Shown here in pieces: positions 12,919-25,913 of a stretch of 64,000 nucleotides of DNA. Source of the DNA: Helicostylum pulchrum (Eukaryota > Mucoromycota > Mucoromycetes > Mucorales > Mucoraceae); the NCBI GenBank assembly GCA_025677825.1, contig JAIXMO010000021.1:248001-312000 (forward strand), read 5' to 3'. The notes beneath the pieces were generated by a model. The model saw only the letters and a list, made by a program, of their open reading frames with translations. It was not told where the DNA came from and did not search any database. Every line of letters begins with the position of its first letter. Position 1 is the first letter of the stretch. The position numbers and the translations under genes were made by a program.

Positions 12919-15900
12919 GGTTGTTGTTCAATCAATCTGTTCTTACCGTCAATTAAACGAATTTGACCAATACGCATATCAGCAATCTTTTCAAGTAATG
13001 GCATGACTCTAGTTTCTTCACCTTGGTGTTGAAGAGAAATCATGACACGACGTTGTTGACCTTGTTGTAAAGAGAAAACATCATGATTTGAATTATCGTT
13101 GTTAGCGTTAGTACTATTGGGCACAGATTCTACAGGAACGGGTTTATAATCTCCATCGGAAGTGATTTCACAAATTTGAATATGAGCAATAACATCTTGA
13201 GACTTGGTAGTAGGTTCAGGTACTTCAGTATCGACAACTACAGGAGCAGCAGGAGGAGGAGTTAATAACTTTTCCAAATATTCCTTGTTGGGTTTGCCAT
13301 AGATTTCAAACGAAATATCTTTGGTTTTAATGATTTGAAGGATGTCTTCTGTAATGGCCATAGATAATGTTTGATGGTAGTTGAAAAGAATAGGTTCTTG
13401 TTTTTTGTATTCAACAGCGTCAGCAGCAAACACACCGTCCAGGTTGTTACCAAAGGTTGATAAATGGAACTGAGCATGGATATCAGTGAATTGCTTAGGG
13501 TCAAAGCCTCTCAACTCAATAACCGAGATTTCAAATACAAGCTGTTGACCAACATGCAATAAACTTCTTGGGTTTTCGTCATCAGTAATAGGAGGTGGAG
13601 CTTCTTCGCCGTCAGAACGATAGGGATGTCTTACAGAACGAGCAATCGGTGCAATAAGTACACGTAGAGTACCCATAAAACGACTTGTATTTCTGCAATG
13701 AACGGCGACAGTACTTTCTACTGGTACCTGAGTAGCCAAATTACGGAGGGGAACATTAGCAAGACCAGCTAAAACGTAAGAAGGAGTAGTAGATTCATAA
13801 TAGAGATCTTCACCCTTGATATGTTTCTTGGAGTCTGAAGCATAATAAGCACCTTGAAGGTATCTGAAACGAGCCAAAAACTTTTCGACTGACCAGATAT
13901 AAATGGATTGATGTTTTTTATCAACTACTTGAATACCAATACAAGGCTTGGGAGCCTTAAGTAAATCAATATCGATTGTCTTTTGTTGTGGTTGAGGTTG
14001 TTGATCCCAATGAGAGACGGAGACAGCTGTGGTGTTATCGTGAACAACTGCAAATTGATAGAATACTTCCTTCTTTAATTTAGAAGCCATATCATTTGCT
14101 TGTCGAACATGAATATCGTTAGCCAAGATAGATTTGGCCATAGTTACATTTCTCTTTCGCTTCCAATGATCGATTACTTTTAAGCCAAGTGATTTCTCGC
14201 GTGGTGTAAAAGAAAGTGGGTTTTGGTTGGCGGCGTAGGATATACGACGAGATAATCTACGTAACTTTGCTGCATACTTTCGACGATGGTGTTCCATTTG
14301 AATTTCTTGTTCGTCTTTAGCTAATAAAACAAAATCTTCACGATTGGTGCTGCTGGATGATGAAGAGCTAGAGGATACGGTACTAGTATCGGTTGTATAG
14401 TAGCCATCCACACTATCATCCATAAAAACGGAAGATGCAGTGGTTGAATAAGTACTGCGACGTACAGAAGATGATGAAGATGTTCTGCGAGAAAGCGTAT
14501 CGGATGAAGTAGATTGACGTTTACGAATAACACGTACTTTAGCGACATCGTCAAATAATTTATCTAAGTCTTCATTCGAAAAGTTTCCAAAGTTAGAATC
14601 ATTGATATACGTATTCAACATGGCTTCACGACGAGCAAAATTCCAATCCATAACTTCTGATCCACCAATGCCAGGTGAAAGAAGACCATCTTTTTCAGAA
14701 GAGATGGGAGAAGGAGGGCTTGATTCATCAACAGCTTCTTGTTGTTGTTGCAATTGTTGTTGGGTAGTATCACGTTCCTTTAAAGCTTCACCAGGGTTAT
14801 TGAATCTAAAGACATGATGATCGCCTAAAATAATACGATAACCACTCTTTAATCGCTTTGGTTCAGAAATACGCATACCGTTAACCATGGTAGTGCATTC
14901 AGCATGAGGATATAAGGTGACAATATCATCTGTGTTTTCGAAATAGCAATGATTTTCGTTGATGTTAGTTCCACTTAGACGAATTGAACCGCTTCCGTCA
15001 TTTCTTTCGATATCAACATGGGCAGTATCATCATCCATTACAACACCACGATCGACATGAGTGATGCCAGGCTTGATATTATACATCAAACACTCGGACA
15101 TAAGAGGATCTTCGTTTAAATTGATCAAGTAAGGAATACTTTTAGGTGTATAAAGACCTACCGCATTTTTTTCGATTGTAATACCTAAGTTCTTTAAAGT
15201 GGTTTCACGTTCAATATGAATCTTTTCAGTAGTGTTTAATTTTTGTTCCCAAGTTTGGTTCAAGTCACCCAAGAGTTTTTCAGTCATTTGTAATTGATCG
15301 ACCATTTCGTCCTTGGTAAGTTGAGTTGTATTACCTAAAGCGTCAGTGAATACAACAGTTGATTTTGAACTGGCTGGAGCCGAAGAGGGTAAAGCTAAAA
15401 GTTTTGGTTTAGGGGTTAAAGCAGGACCTTGTGGAGATTTCTTTGCAGCAGCAGAAGCAGCAGTAGCAGTAGATGCGGCAGCAGCACCTTTGACAGGGCG
15501 AGCGATCGCAGTAATTTTTTCAACCTCCTCTGGTGCATAAACCATCAAAGCTTGACGAAGAGCCTCGACTTCATCCTTTAATTCTCTCATGACCTTCGCG
15601 TTGGGATCTTCATTTACTACAGCCTTTGTCTTGATCTTTTTAGCTTGATCGGCGTATCTTAAAGTACTGATAGTTTCGTCATAATCTGCGGGTGAAATAG
15701 CAGCAATCATACAAGTCTTTGAATTACCACCCAAAGAATCTTTTAATAACCAAGTTAAAACCTGTAATAATAATATATAAAGAATTAAGAAGAGTATAAA
15801 TTATTATTTTTTTAACTTACGGAATCACGAAAGGGAACATGAACTTCTTTTGCTTTTTTTGAGCCTTTTTTAGGTTCAGCAGCAGCGCCAGCTTCAGCAA

Positions 15901-16904
15901 GACCAGCGATTACTTTACCTAAAGTTGTTAAAGATTTATTGATATTTGAGCCTTCTTTAAGACGAACACCAGTAGCGCCAGTACTGTTTGCACGCTCACT
16001 ACCAGCTAAATCTACCAAACTGATTCGAGCAACTTTTTCGGCAACGACCTTTGTGATGGGATCCAAAATCTTTTGGGTTACGAAAATAGTAAATACGGCA
16101 TGAGAACGAGAAGAAGTTTCATTCATATTAGTAGCGGCTACAGTTCTTGCTTTATTTCCTTCATCAAATAAACGATCGATGTCATCAAAAGAGTTTACGG
16201 CTAAGCGAGAAAGGTCTTGAACATAAGGACCTAATACGGGATGCTCTCTTACTTTAAGATTACTCTTATTTTGAGGATTTAAAAGATCGCGAACTTTTTC
16301 ATTATAGATTTCTATATAAGATACTTCAACTTGAAAGTCCAAAGTAGAAGTTTTCTTGTCCTTGACTCTATCGAATAGTTCATAACAAGTTCTAGGAATG
16401 ATTCCTTTATCTTCACCATAACCCATCATTGAATATGATTTGCCAGAACCAGTTTGACCGTCTATAAAATAAACAGTAAATAAACATTGGGATCACAAGG
16501 TAAATTTAATTCATGTCTTACAAGCAAAAATACAACAGTTATAACCATTAAATGCATGATCAAGTAATTCTCTACCGAGATCATTATAAACTCTTTCTTG
16601 ATCCGCATATTCATCATCGTCTTTATTTGCTGACCAATAAGATTGATCAAAAGTAAACGCTTTGGATTCATCCATAGGTTTTTGACCTGGTGTAAGAGGT
16701 TTACTAATAATCGTTTTATTGCCTTCCATTCGAATCAAACAAGGTGCTCCTCGAGCCTTTTCTATTAAATGTTATATATACTTTGTTACTAAACAAAACA
16801 CAAACAAAACAAAACAAAACAAAAAAAAAATTGTTAAATAGAAAACTACCTCTCGAGTTTAAAGGTCTACAACGTACGACAACCTTGATATTATTTCCAC
16901 TCAT
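11791..16904 (-). CDS. Kinesin-3 motor (KIF1/Unc104 type) with FHA and PH domains
   Basis: At least seven exons give about 1,600 residues. The N-terminal motor starts [19 protein letters not shown]. The P-loop [16 protein letters not shown] is restored only after splicing near 16.45-16.52 kb. Switch I ([13 protein letters not shown]) and switch II ([17 protein letters not shown]) are present. A neck follows, then an FHA domain at about residues 500-600 ([21 protein letters not shown]). A long central region matches the KIF1-type middle part. The C-terminus is a PH domain ([16 protein letters not shown], ending [12 protein letters not shown]), completed by two small exons at 12054-11957 and 11906-11791. 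Family knowledge: these plus-end motors carry endosomes or vesicles along microtubules in hyphae, and the PH domain binds phosphoinositides. An asparagine run encoded by GTT/GTN repeats (about 12888-12917) and an alanine-rich stretch near 15.43-15.49 kb are low-complexity insertions. The gene appears intact. Confidence 0.95.
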
Positions 16905-17571
16905 TTTGTTGTTAGATTCTTTTTTTTTATTTCAATGGTTAATGACAAAAAAAGAAAAAAGAGATGATGATGAAGAAGATAAAAAATAAATAAAGCAGTA
17001 ACAGTAAAAAAATACACGCACAGCTAATAATACACAAGTAACAGAAAAAAAAAAAAAAAAAAAAAATAGCAGAGAAAAAGAAAAAGAAAAAAAAAAAAAA
17101 AGCTATTTTTAATGACAGTTACGAGAATATAAAAAGGCTGAGTTTATTCTTAAATCCACGTGTAAACTTGACCTTTCAAAAAAAAAGGTACGTTTTATTG
17201 AATTAAAAAAAAGCAAGGAGGTCTCCTAAAAATAGAAAATTAGTTACGATTGTTGTCAAAAAAGTAAGCTCAAACAAAACCCATCTAAGCCGAAATACAT
17301 GCAAATTACGCTTATGGCCATTTTTCTGTATAAGGGCTAGTTACTTGAAGGATAGTACAATATATACTGATTAGCAAATAATTTGGTTTTATTATTATTA
17401 GTCAAGTAAACAATGAACACATAACAATGAAAAATAACACCTTTTTTTTTTTTTTTTTTTTTTTTTGCAGTAGTTAAAAAGACACTACTTTATTTTTGAG
17501 TGATAAAATAAATAATAAGGGTGATAAAACATATAGAGTAATGAAATTGAAAATGATAATTAAAAAGGACT
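16905..17571. other. Spacer between kinesin 5' end and FZO1 3' end
   Basis: 667 bp of A/T-rich DNA with long A runs (about 17047-17066 and 17088-17101) and a T run (about 17443-17466). It should contain the kinesin promoter and the FZO1 terminator. No open frame of interest and no RNA gene are visible. Confidence 0.5.
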
Positions 17572-20081
17572 TTAGGCTTCTTTAACGAGATGATGAGGAT
17601 CAGTTTGAACCATCTCAACCTTTTCAAGTAATAAACCAGACATTTGCAACAAGTTTGAAAAGTACTCAGCAGTTTCTTTAGAAGCAAGAGCAACAGCTTC
17701 AGTATCTGTACGCTTTTGTTCCTTTTGCTCAATTGCCTTTTCAATTCTGGTCTGAATTTCCCAGCCTTCAACTCTTAAAACCTTGCGAGATTCACGAGCA
17801 ATACGATGACTTTGAGCTTCAACGTAACCAGTTTCACGAACTTCATTCTTGAACTTCTTTACTAATTTACGTTCAACGGCACTACGCATATCACTAACAA
17901 CATAGACAAGGAAACCAACACTAGCAATACCAACAACAGGAATAACCCAACGGCGTACATTAGGTGCATTCACAAGATTGGAAACACTCCACATACTAGA
18001 GAAGGCATCCTTAAATCCAAGCATACGACCACCAAGCATAGCAGTGGCACCAGCTGATAAAGCGACACCTGATAACTTGTCATCTAAAACTAAATCAAAG
18101 AAATCAGTGGCCTCTACTTGAATGGTAACACGACGGTCTCTGCTTTTAGCACACATTTTTTGAATATCAGCAGTTAAAGGGTAAGTACCCAAGTGTTCAG
18201 TACCCATACTATGAATACGTTCAAGACAAACAGCAGTATCTTGACGAGCATGAGCTTCTTGTTGACGAACATCCTTGAGTAACCTTTGAACCATGGAATC
18301 AGCAATATCTTGAGCATATTGCCAGATGAGTAAAATGCCAGGGTATTCAATGGTATTAATGGCGTTTTCTATGTTTTCAACAGCTTGGTTTAACTTGTTA
18401 TTAGCATGCATTTGAATAGAAGATACAGCAACTTCAGCTGCCTTTTCAACTTGATCAAGTACACGATCACGTACACGTAACAAGTTTTGATAAGCAGGTA
18501 GATCCTTTTCTAATTCCATTGTAGCTTGAGCATACTCGTTGGATGATTTCTTACTGTTTGTTTCAGATAAAATATTAATATCCATTAATAAATTAGCTAA
18601 ATAGTTCTTTGCTGGTAATAATTTAGACTTTGTACGATTCTCTAAAACGAATGCACGAAGACGTTGTTCAAGGCGAGCAAAATCGGGGGCATCTAATTTA
18701 CGCGATCCAGGTTCAAGATCCACATTACCTGCACTAACAAAATGAACTAAATCATCTGCGTCAGCATATGTAGCAGGTGAAAGTTGTCGAATTTGTTCAA
18801 GAATTAAACGCTTGCAACGATCTTTATCACGAATAGAATCAAATCTGTTTACAACAATAAATATATGAGTCTTTTCATTAGCAGCATTCCATAAAAATTC
18901 TTTTCCCTAGAAAAATATATAACAGTGTGTTAAAATACTAGAATAATATATCATCTTTTCTTTAAAAAAAAAAAAAAACTTACGGAAAGCGTAAAGTGGT
19001 TTTCAGCACTGACGACAAATACGACAACATCGATTTCTTCTTGACGAGCAAATACAGCAGTAGTCTTTACTGAATCAGTATTTAAACCAGGAGAATCAAT
19101 TAAAGCAATATCAACTACACCATTATGAAGTAAGCTTTCTTGAGTGGTTCTTGCATCATTGGCATAAATTTTGAGCATTTTATAATGCTCATAATCTTCG
19201 GTAATAACCTTATACAAATGACGCATTTCAATAATATGATAAGTATTAGGATCTAAGCGGTTATAAGTTTCAACAGTAGGAATAGCATGCACTTGTTCAA
19301 GACCATCGTTTAACATGGCATCCAAAACTTCACAAAATACACTTGTACAAGGTTGTTGATCAGCAGGTAAAATCTCTCTCTTCAATAAAGCATTCACAAA
19401 GGTTGATTTACCAGAGTTTAAATCACCAGTAACCAATACTTTAGAAGAAGTATCAGCAACACGAGCATGTAATCTCTTTAAATGCTTGATACTTTGCTCC
19501 AACTTTTCATTCAACAAGTTTGCAATTGACTTTGACTCCAAACTAGTAAGATCAGCAGTAGAATGACCAACTTTTAAATCCAAGTTGAGGATATTTAATT
19601 CTTGTGATAATCTATGCTGTTCTAATTGTCTAACAAATTCAGGTTGTGTAGAAGTAGTAGTAGTAGTAACAGATGAACGACGAACAGCATCCATAATAAC
19701 TGAGCCATGTGTATCTACATTTAGCGTTTGAGAACGACTGATACTAGGCTTATTATTAATAGGATAAAAAATTGGAAACTTTTCTTGGTTGGCTTTTTTT
19801 AAATCTTGACATAAAGCACTAACAGATCCAATATGTGATATAAGGCGCTGACAGCTATCTTTGTATGTTCTTTGCTCTTGTGCTGCATTAAGTCTATGTT
19901 GATGAGTACGAGCTGCGCTATTAGTTATAGAAGCACTAGGAGAAGGCAAGGGTGAAAAAGTAACACTTTCAGTTAAAGTCGTAGAACTGAAATAGGAGTC
20001 ATCAATACTAGGTGCTGAATTACGTCTCAACATGCGCTTTGATGACGATACTTCAAACAACTGTGATTGCGACATTTCCAA
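17572..20081 (-). CDS. FZO1: Mitofusin/Fzo1, mitochondrial outer-membrane fusion GTPase
   Basis: Two exons (20081-18984 and 18906-17572) join in phase 0 to 810 residues. A Ser/Thr-rich N-terminus leads to a dynamin-type GTPase domain: G1 GDLNSGKSTF, G2 region QPCTSVFCEV, G3 DSPGLNTD, and G4 VVNRFD just after the intron. Heptad-rich helical stretches follow. Near the C-terminus is a hydrophobic segment with flanking glycine-rich turns (LSGVALSAGATAMLGG and WVIPVVGIASVGFLVYVV), consistent with the paired outer-membrane anchor. A last coiled coil follows. Family knowledge: Fzo1/mitofusin tethers and fuses mitochondrial outer membranes. The ORF could also start at MSQSQ two codons later (ATG 20075). 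The sequence shows no defects. Confidence 0.95.
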
Positions 20082-20502
20082 GTTATATCAACAACAAAAA
20101 AATTATATAAAAAAGAACGGGGGTGAAAGTAAATAATCTTGCCATTTTTTTTTTTTTATTTAGTAACCAAAAAAAGAGAGAATTATCTAACCCGATTGGT
20201 TAGGTTATTCATAGTCACGTTGTTTTAAAGCTTTTTAAGCCGAGGGGTTTTTGATTAATGATAGAAAACAAAAGTAATTTCTTTATTAGAATATGTTTCA
20301 CAGGCAAAGCAGATATAATACATGTTAAATAACTATAAAGAATAAAGGCACACACAAAAAAAAAAGCAGCAAAAATAACAATAAAAAATGAGTTAATATC
20401 GGAGAATACTTGCGATACGCACCGTGACGTACACAATGGTCATTTCGAGCTAAATTTATAAACTTTAAAAACCTTTTTTTTTTTAAAAAAAAAAAAAGTT
20501 TA
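20082..20502. promoter_or_regulatory. Divergent promoter region FZO1 / glutaredoxin
   Basis: 421 bp between the divergently transcribed FZO1 and glutaredoxin genes. It contains A/T runs and an inverted CCAAT (CCGATTGGTTAG, near 20191-20202). I see no other element that I can name. Confidence 0.4.
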
Positions 20503-20913
20503 ATGGGATCCTTTTTATCAACTAAACAACTCACAGAAGAAGAAATGGTTAAAGCTCAAGAAATCGTCGAAGAACTCATCTCTAGCAACAAGGTTGTTGT
20601 CTTTTCCAAGTCATACTGTCGTAAGTTGGGAGGGATTAGGACTTGGCGTGATAGAAAACTAGTTTATTGAAAATCATTTTTTTTATTAGCTTATTGTTCC
20701 AAGGCAAAGAACCTCTTGAAGGAATTAGGTATCGAGTTCTTTGCTATCGAACTTGATAACGAAGATCAAGGTGCTGCTATTCAACAATACCTTCATGATA
20801 AGACTGGTCAACGTACTGTTCCCAATATTTTCATTGCTGGTCAACACGTTGGTGGTTGTGATAGCTTGTTCGCTGCTAAGGCCAACGGTTCTCTCAAGAA
20901 GCTTTTAGCTTAA
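20503..20913 (+). CDS. Dithiol glutaredoxin (CPYC)
   Basis: Two exons (20503-20620 and 20690-20913) give 113 residues. The intron falls inside the active-site motif: TGT-C in exon 1 joins CT-TAT-TGT in exon 2 to restore CPYC (KSYCPYCSKAKNLL). The glutathione-binding segments TVPNIFIAGQHVGGCDS follow in the usual place. Length and order match class I glutaredoxins (Grx1/Grx2 of yeast). These reduce protein disulfides and glutathione mixed disulfides using GSH, in the cytosol and partly in mitochondria. The N-terminal MGSFLSTKQL could be an N-myristoylation-like start (MG-S), but that is inference. No convincing presequence is visible. Confidence 0.95.
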
Positions 20914-21879
20914 TCTTTTTTTTTAAAAAAATAAACCACATGTAAATTATCGTATATTTTATCTCTTTCTTTTTGAAATTGGCAGGGGGTACATAAGTAA
21001 AGTTTTATAAAACAAGACGCGTGTATGTATACTTGTTGCATTAGTAATGGGCCATAGATTTTAATCCATTCGTTCGTCACACGTCAATATTATATTTTCT
21101 CATTTTTTGACAGTCTGATTGGTTTAGAAACTGCAATACTTTTTTTTTTTTCTGCTTGTATCATTTTCCATTGCAGTGATAAAATCATGACAGCTCTGTC
21201 ACTATCATAACCCCGTTGCTAGCACAACCCCATTGCTAAGGTGGCCATGAAGCTTATGCAGTACGTAGTAGTAAACATAGCGATTAAACGCTAAAAAAAA
21301 TACAAACGTTGACCCGGTAAAAAGTATCTTTAAGTGACGGGTGATTATTCAAGATAATCGTATTCGTGTATTCGTTACCTGAAGAGGGCATATGTATCAC
21401 ACAAGATCTCAATAAAAAAGATATTTGGTAGTAGATATTTTGAAGTGAGATCAAAATCCCAGATAAAATTGGATCTAATGCAAACCAACATATTACGCGT
21501 TATCATTGGAACTTATTGGCTTTCAGGGTTATCCCATAGATCTCTCTCTCGCTTAGATTTTTTTTGGGGGGTGTTTTTGATACATATTTTTTGTAACTAA
21601 TGGCAACTACCTTTTACGATAACAATAGTTTATATGAATTACAATGCTATTCATGAAACTAGGTACTATAATATATATATTTTTTCAGTAGTTAGCTCAA
21701 TTACTGCTATAAACAACTGTAAAGAAAAAAGGATTAATCCATGTAACTGAAAAAAAAAAGGATTACATAACGTACAGGTGCCCTATTCAGACACTTAAAG
21801 AAGGCACATGACAAACACGTTAAAATGTTTAAACATTAATTGTAGTTATCGTCTGGTGGAGACTAGTCTGTACACGTAA
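20914..21879. other. Intergenic region upstream of ILV5
   Basis: Almost 1 kb without a recognised gene. It includes a short imperfect direct repeat (ATAACCCCGTTGCTAGCAC / ACAACCCCATTGCTAAGG, about 21207-21242), an inverted CCAAT near 21117 and A/T runs. No RNA gene was seen. Confidence 0.45.
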
Positions 21880-21985
21880 TGACTCACACCAATCAGAGCG
21901 TAGCTTGTACACTATGCATTGATCCAAGATTTCTTATCTTGGCCATTTTATTGGCTGATGTAGTTTCTCCGATTGACTATAAAAA
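21880..21985 (+). promoter_or_regulatory. ILV5 promoter: Gcn4-type site, CCAAT boxes, TATA box
   Basis: TGACTCA at 21880-21886 is the consensus for Gcn4/CPC1-type bZIP activators of amino-acid biosynthesis. CCAAT lies at 21889-21893 and inverted CCAAT (ATTGG) at 21950-21954. TATAAAA starts at 21978, about 68 bp before the ILV5 ATG. The order (activator site, CCAAT, TATA, start) is what a general-amino-acid-control promoter would look like. The sites are seen in the sequence; the regulation is inferred. Confidence 0.6.
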
Positions 21986-22045
21986 AAAGGACCTGTTTTA
22001 TTTTTATTTCTACTTTACTCTTTTCTTGTTTAACAAAAAAAAATC

Positions 22046-23381
22046 ATGGCTTCTCGTGCTTTCTCCACTGCTCTTCGCGCTGTTTCTCGCGCCACTGTAT
22101 CTCGACCTTCTGTTGCCATTAGATCCATGTCTGTATTGGCTAACACCATGAAACGTACAGCTGTCAAGTCTACCGTAAGTAAACAAATAAATATTTATAC
22201 TAGAAACGCGACTAACTAACTACCTTGAGCAGATTGCCACTCAAACTCGTTCCATGAAGACCTTAAACTTTGGTGGATCTGAAGAAACTGTCTATGAGCG
22301 TTCTGATGTCCCCAAGGAAAAGTTGCTCGATACTTTCAAGAATGATACCATTGCAGTTCTCGGTTACGGTCCTCAAGGTCGCGGTCAAGCTTTGAACTTG
22401 CGCGATAATGGTGTCAATGTCATCATTGGTCAACGTGAAGGTAAGACTTTTCAACAAGCTGTTGAGGAAGGTTGGGTTCCTGGTAAGAACTTGTTCCCTG
22501 TTCTCGATGCTGTTGAGAAGGGTACTGTTGTCATGAACCTTTTGTCCGATGCTTTCCAAAAGGAAATCTGGCCTGAAATGAAGCCTCTTTTGACTCCCGG
22601 TAAGACTCTCTATTTCTCTCATGGTTTCTCCATTGTCTATAAGGATCAAACCAACATTGAAGCCCCTGAGGGTAAGTAAAAAAAAAAGAGAGAGAGAGAG
22701 AATTGGATTGAAATGAGGGTTCAAGTTTTTTAATATTATGTTTTAGGTGTTGATGTTATTCTTGTTGCCCCCAAGGGTTCAGGTTTCACTGTTCGTCGTC
22801 TTTTCCAAGAAGGTCGTGGTATCAACTCTTCTTTCGCTGTTCATAAGGATGCTAGTGGTCATGCCAAGGAGCGTACCATTGCTTTAGGTATCGGAATTGG
22901 TTCTGGTTATATGTATGAGACCACTTTCGAAAAGGAAGTTTACTCTGATTTATTCGGTGAACGTGGTGTCTTGATGGGTGCCATTCAAGGTTTATTCCAA
23001 GCTCAATATGAAGTCTTGAGAGCTAATGGCCACTCTCCCTCTGAAGCTTTTAACGAGACAGTTGAAGAAGCCACTCAATCTCTCTACCCCTTGATTGGTG
23101 AGAAAGGTATGGATTGGATGTACTCTAACTGTTCTACTACCGCTATGCGTGGTGCCCTCGATTGGTGGAAGCCTTTCCACGATGCTTCTAAGCCCGTTTT
23201 TGAACAACTCTATAAATCTGTCCGTGATGGTACCGAGACTGCTCGTTCTCTTGACCGTAACTCTCAACCAGATTACCGTGAGAAGCTCCAAGAAGAACTT
23301 CGCGAAATTCGAGAGTCTGAAATCTGGAGAACCGGTAAGACCGTTCGTCAGCTTAGACCTGAGAACGCTGGCAAGAACTAA
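22046..23381 (+). CDS. ILV5: Ketol-acid reductoisomerase, mitochondrial
   Basis: Three exons (22046-22174, 22233-22671, 22747-23381) give about 400 residues. The N-terminus is a typical mitochondrial presequence (MASRAFSTALRAVSRATVSR: Arg, Ser and Ala rich, no acids). The NADPH-binding Rossmann motif is AVLGYGPQGRGQALNLRDNG. Catalytic-domain segments include SHGFSIVY, VILVAPKGSG and LFGERGVLMGAIQGLF, the last with metal-binding acidic residues. Family knowledge: the enzyme isomerises and reduces acetolactate or acetohydroxybutyrate with Mg2+ and NADPH, the second shared step of valine and isoleucine synthesis. Codon use is strongly C/T-ending compared with neighbours, suggesting high expression. 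Intact. Confidence 0.97.
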
Positions 23382-23543
23382 ATATGACCACCCTCCCTTT
23401 CACACACTAAAAAGTTGCCCTTTCAAAAATGTATAATAAAAAAAAACACATCACTTATAAATAGTCACATTGATTTTTAAACCTGCAATTTTTGGCCCAA
23501 GAAAAAAAAAAAAGTTTCTTTTTATCTAAAAACATAGAAAAGT

Positions 23544-25322
23544 ATGGATAGGTTACTAGGTAGGTCGAGTAACAGCTTGGATAACGATAAAAACAAGCCG
23601 TTTTATAATAATACCAGACGCCATTATAAGCCATTTCAATCGTCTTCCGCCATTGCGTGGCAAAGAAGTGTATTATCTCCGGCAAAGGGGTTCTTTGCCT
23701 TAGTTGTCATCGTTTTATTTTATCTCCTACTCGTCCCATCACCAGAGGTAAAGACTAGCATTCGCCTAAAAGACCAGCCTACATATACCAAACATGATAC
23801 ATCTTGCTCTGTGAAACTATGTAACCCTTTAAACAAGTGTTCCACTTGGTTACCGAATAAACTTTACAGCTGGTCCGAGTTTTCGCAAGCTGGTGTATTT
23901 CGTGACTTGTCAACTATTCAGGTCGAAACTGGTTGCGAATTACGTATTAAAGTAGACGGAAGAGTAGATGGAGGGGAATGGTTAAATATCGACAACGGAT
24001 TAACCGAATGTACCGAGACAGGCTACGGTACTCACTGTCGAAACTTTGTCGACCTTGAACTGAAAGGTTAGTTTTGTTTTTGATGGTTTACCTTATTCAT
24101 GAACTTAGTATATTTATTTGATATTTAGCTGATATCTTGATCATGGCAACTCAGATGAGGGATATTATGAAAGGTATATCAAAATAAATATTACAGAATG
24201 TACCTTTTTTTTAAAAAAAAAATACATGTATTTACGGATAATAGAAAAATACAGTAAACGTAAAGAAATTACTTTGGTTCAACATGCGTCAGAGGAAAGC
24301 GAAAAGTTGGATGTTACTTTGATCAGTCAATTTTCTGTCAATCGATTGGATATATTCGCAAAAGCAATCGAAGTTTGGCAAGGACCTATTTCAGCTGCCA
24401 TGTAAGAACAACGATAAAGAAACGCGTGTTGATTCCTACTAATACGTTTGTTATTAGATATCTTACAAATGCAAACGATATTGAAGAATTAGTAGATTAT
24501 TTCAGTGTACAAAAGAACCGAGATACTTATAGCAGAGTCACATTATCATTAGTAAAACCAAATTATCTCAGTAACGAGTATTTAGCATACCCTATTAATC
24601 ACCTTCGCAACATTGCTATTACTGAATCCTCGACAGAATATATATTTGTATTAGATGCAGATTTCGTACCATCTGGTAATCTTTATGAATATATTCGTAG
24701 AGACTTGATCCCATCAATTGCGTATCGATCCGAAAAGGTACCTCCCACCGCCTGGGTTATACCATGTTTCGCCATTCGTGAAGAGTACAGCAACATTCCA
24801 GTACCAAATTCATATGATGAGTTGAGGAAGTTAGTAGGACAAGGTATTGCTTATATAACAGATCCCGGAGCAGGACATGGACCTACTCTCGCTGTCGAGA
24901 TTGCATTAGTGAGACCTTTATTATTAGGTAATCCACTGGCATACGAAGTATGTTTTGAATCTCAATGGGAACCTTACTACGTTTTGCACCGCTCGGCACC
25001 TCTTTACGATGTTCGGTTTAAAAACCAAGGTGGAGACAAGCAATCCCATGCGCTACAATTGAACGCCGAAAAATACAGATTTATGGTTTTGCGTGAAGTA
25101 TTTATGGCACATAAAGACCATTCCAAAATGGTTTGGCCTGATGGAGGATTTGAAAAGGCTCAAAAGGCAACCAAGAAATGGAATTATTTTGAAGAATTTA
25201 TGCGTGAAATAGAGTCTTTGTATGGCCGAAATCCTAGATGGCCACGAGGATGTAGTGCCACCGCTATTGGATGGCAAGATCAAAGAAGAGATACCATTGG
25301 GTTGGCTGCTGGTGTCGCATAA
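23544..25322 (+). CDS. Type II membrane glycosyltransferase, GT49/LARGE-like
   Basis: Spliced product of about 500 residues. A cytosolic N-terminus is followed by one membrane anchor at about residues 50-67 (GFFALVVIVLFYLLLVPS), then a lumenal part with paired cysteines (CSVKLCNPLNKCSTW). The catalytic domain carries the DxD-type motif in YIFVLDADFVPSGNLYEY and the later blocks AWVIPCFAIREE and EPYYVLHRSAPLYD. I recognise this as the LARGE/B4GAT1 (GT49) fold, which in animals transfers glucuronic acid or xylose in the Golgi. The fungal substrate is unknown. Introns fall near 24.07-24.13, 24.17-24.24 and 24.40-24.46 kb. The codons AAA-G + AA and GCC-AT + A link the exons. A related gene lies at 50.8-52.3 kb. 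Confidence 0.85.
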
Positions 25323-25913
25323 ACTTGATTAATTATATATCGTGTACCATAAAAAAGAAAGCAATTACTGTAATAAAGAAAAAATATACTGCTTGAAGGG
25401 CTTTAGCCCTTTCAAGTGAAGCCATGCGCCTATCCTAGTTTATCTCTCTGCGTGATGATCGTCTTTTCTTAATAACTTAACTTTTGGGGAAGCAGGGGTT
25501 TCGCTTCATACTGGTTTTTAAAATCAAGGCAAAAAAAAAGCAGTAATTATTATTGGTGATTTAGGGGTTAGATAAAACTATTACCAGTGGAACGACAGGA
25601 GGGTACAAGGAGCTCGCAATATGTATAGCCATGTGTGGCGGCTATCATTAAACTATACATATATTGTACATACAATAATACTCAGGCTCAAACTTATTGC
25701 GACCATTTCAAGGAGCAATTACCCTTCTCTAAAACCCCCCTTTGGGCTGCGTGAAAATATTTCTAGCTTAATTGCATTTTTAAGTCACAGTCGAAAACAT
25801 CAAAATACAATTTATTCGTGATACATGAGAATGTACTTTTTTTTTATGATTTGTAGTCGAAATGGTTTATTAATATGTAACAGTAAGTAAAAAATGCGTG
25901 AGAATTTTTTTTT
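25323..25913. other. Intergenic, with a small hairpin
   Basis: About 590 bp between convergent genes. It contains a stem-loop CTTGAAGGGC-TTTA-GCCCTTTCAAG (25392-25416) with a single unpaired base, shortly after the stop of the glycosyltransferase gene. No open frame is recognisable. Confidence 0.5.
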
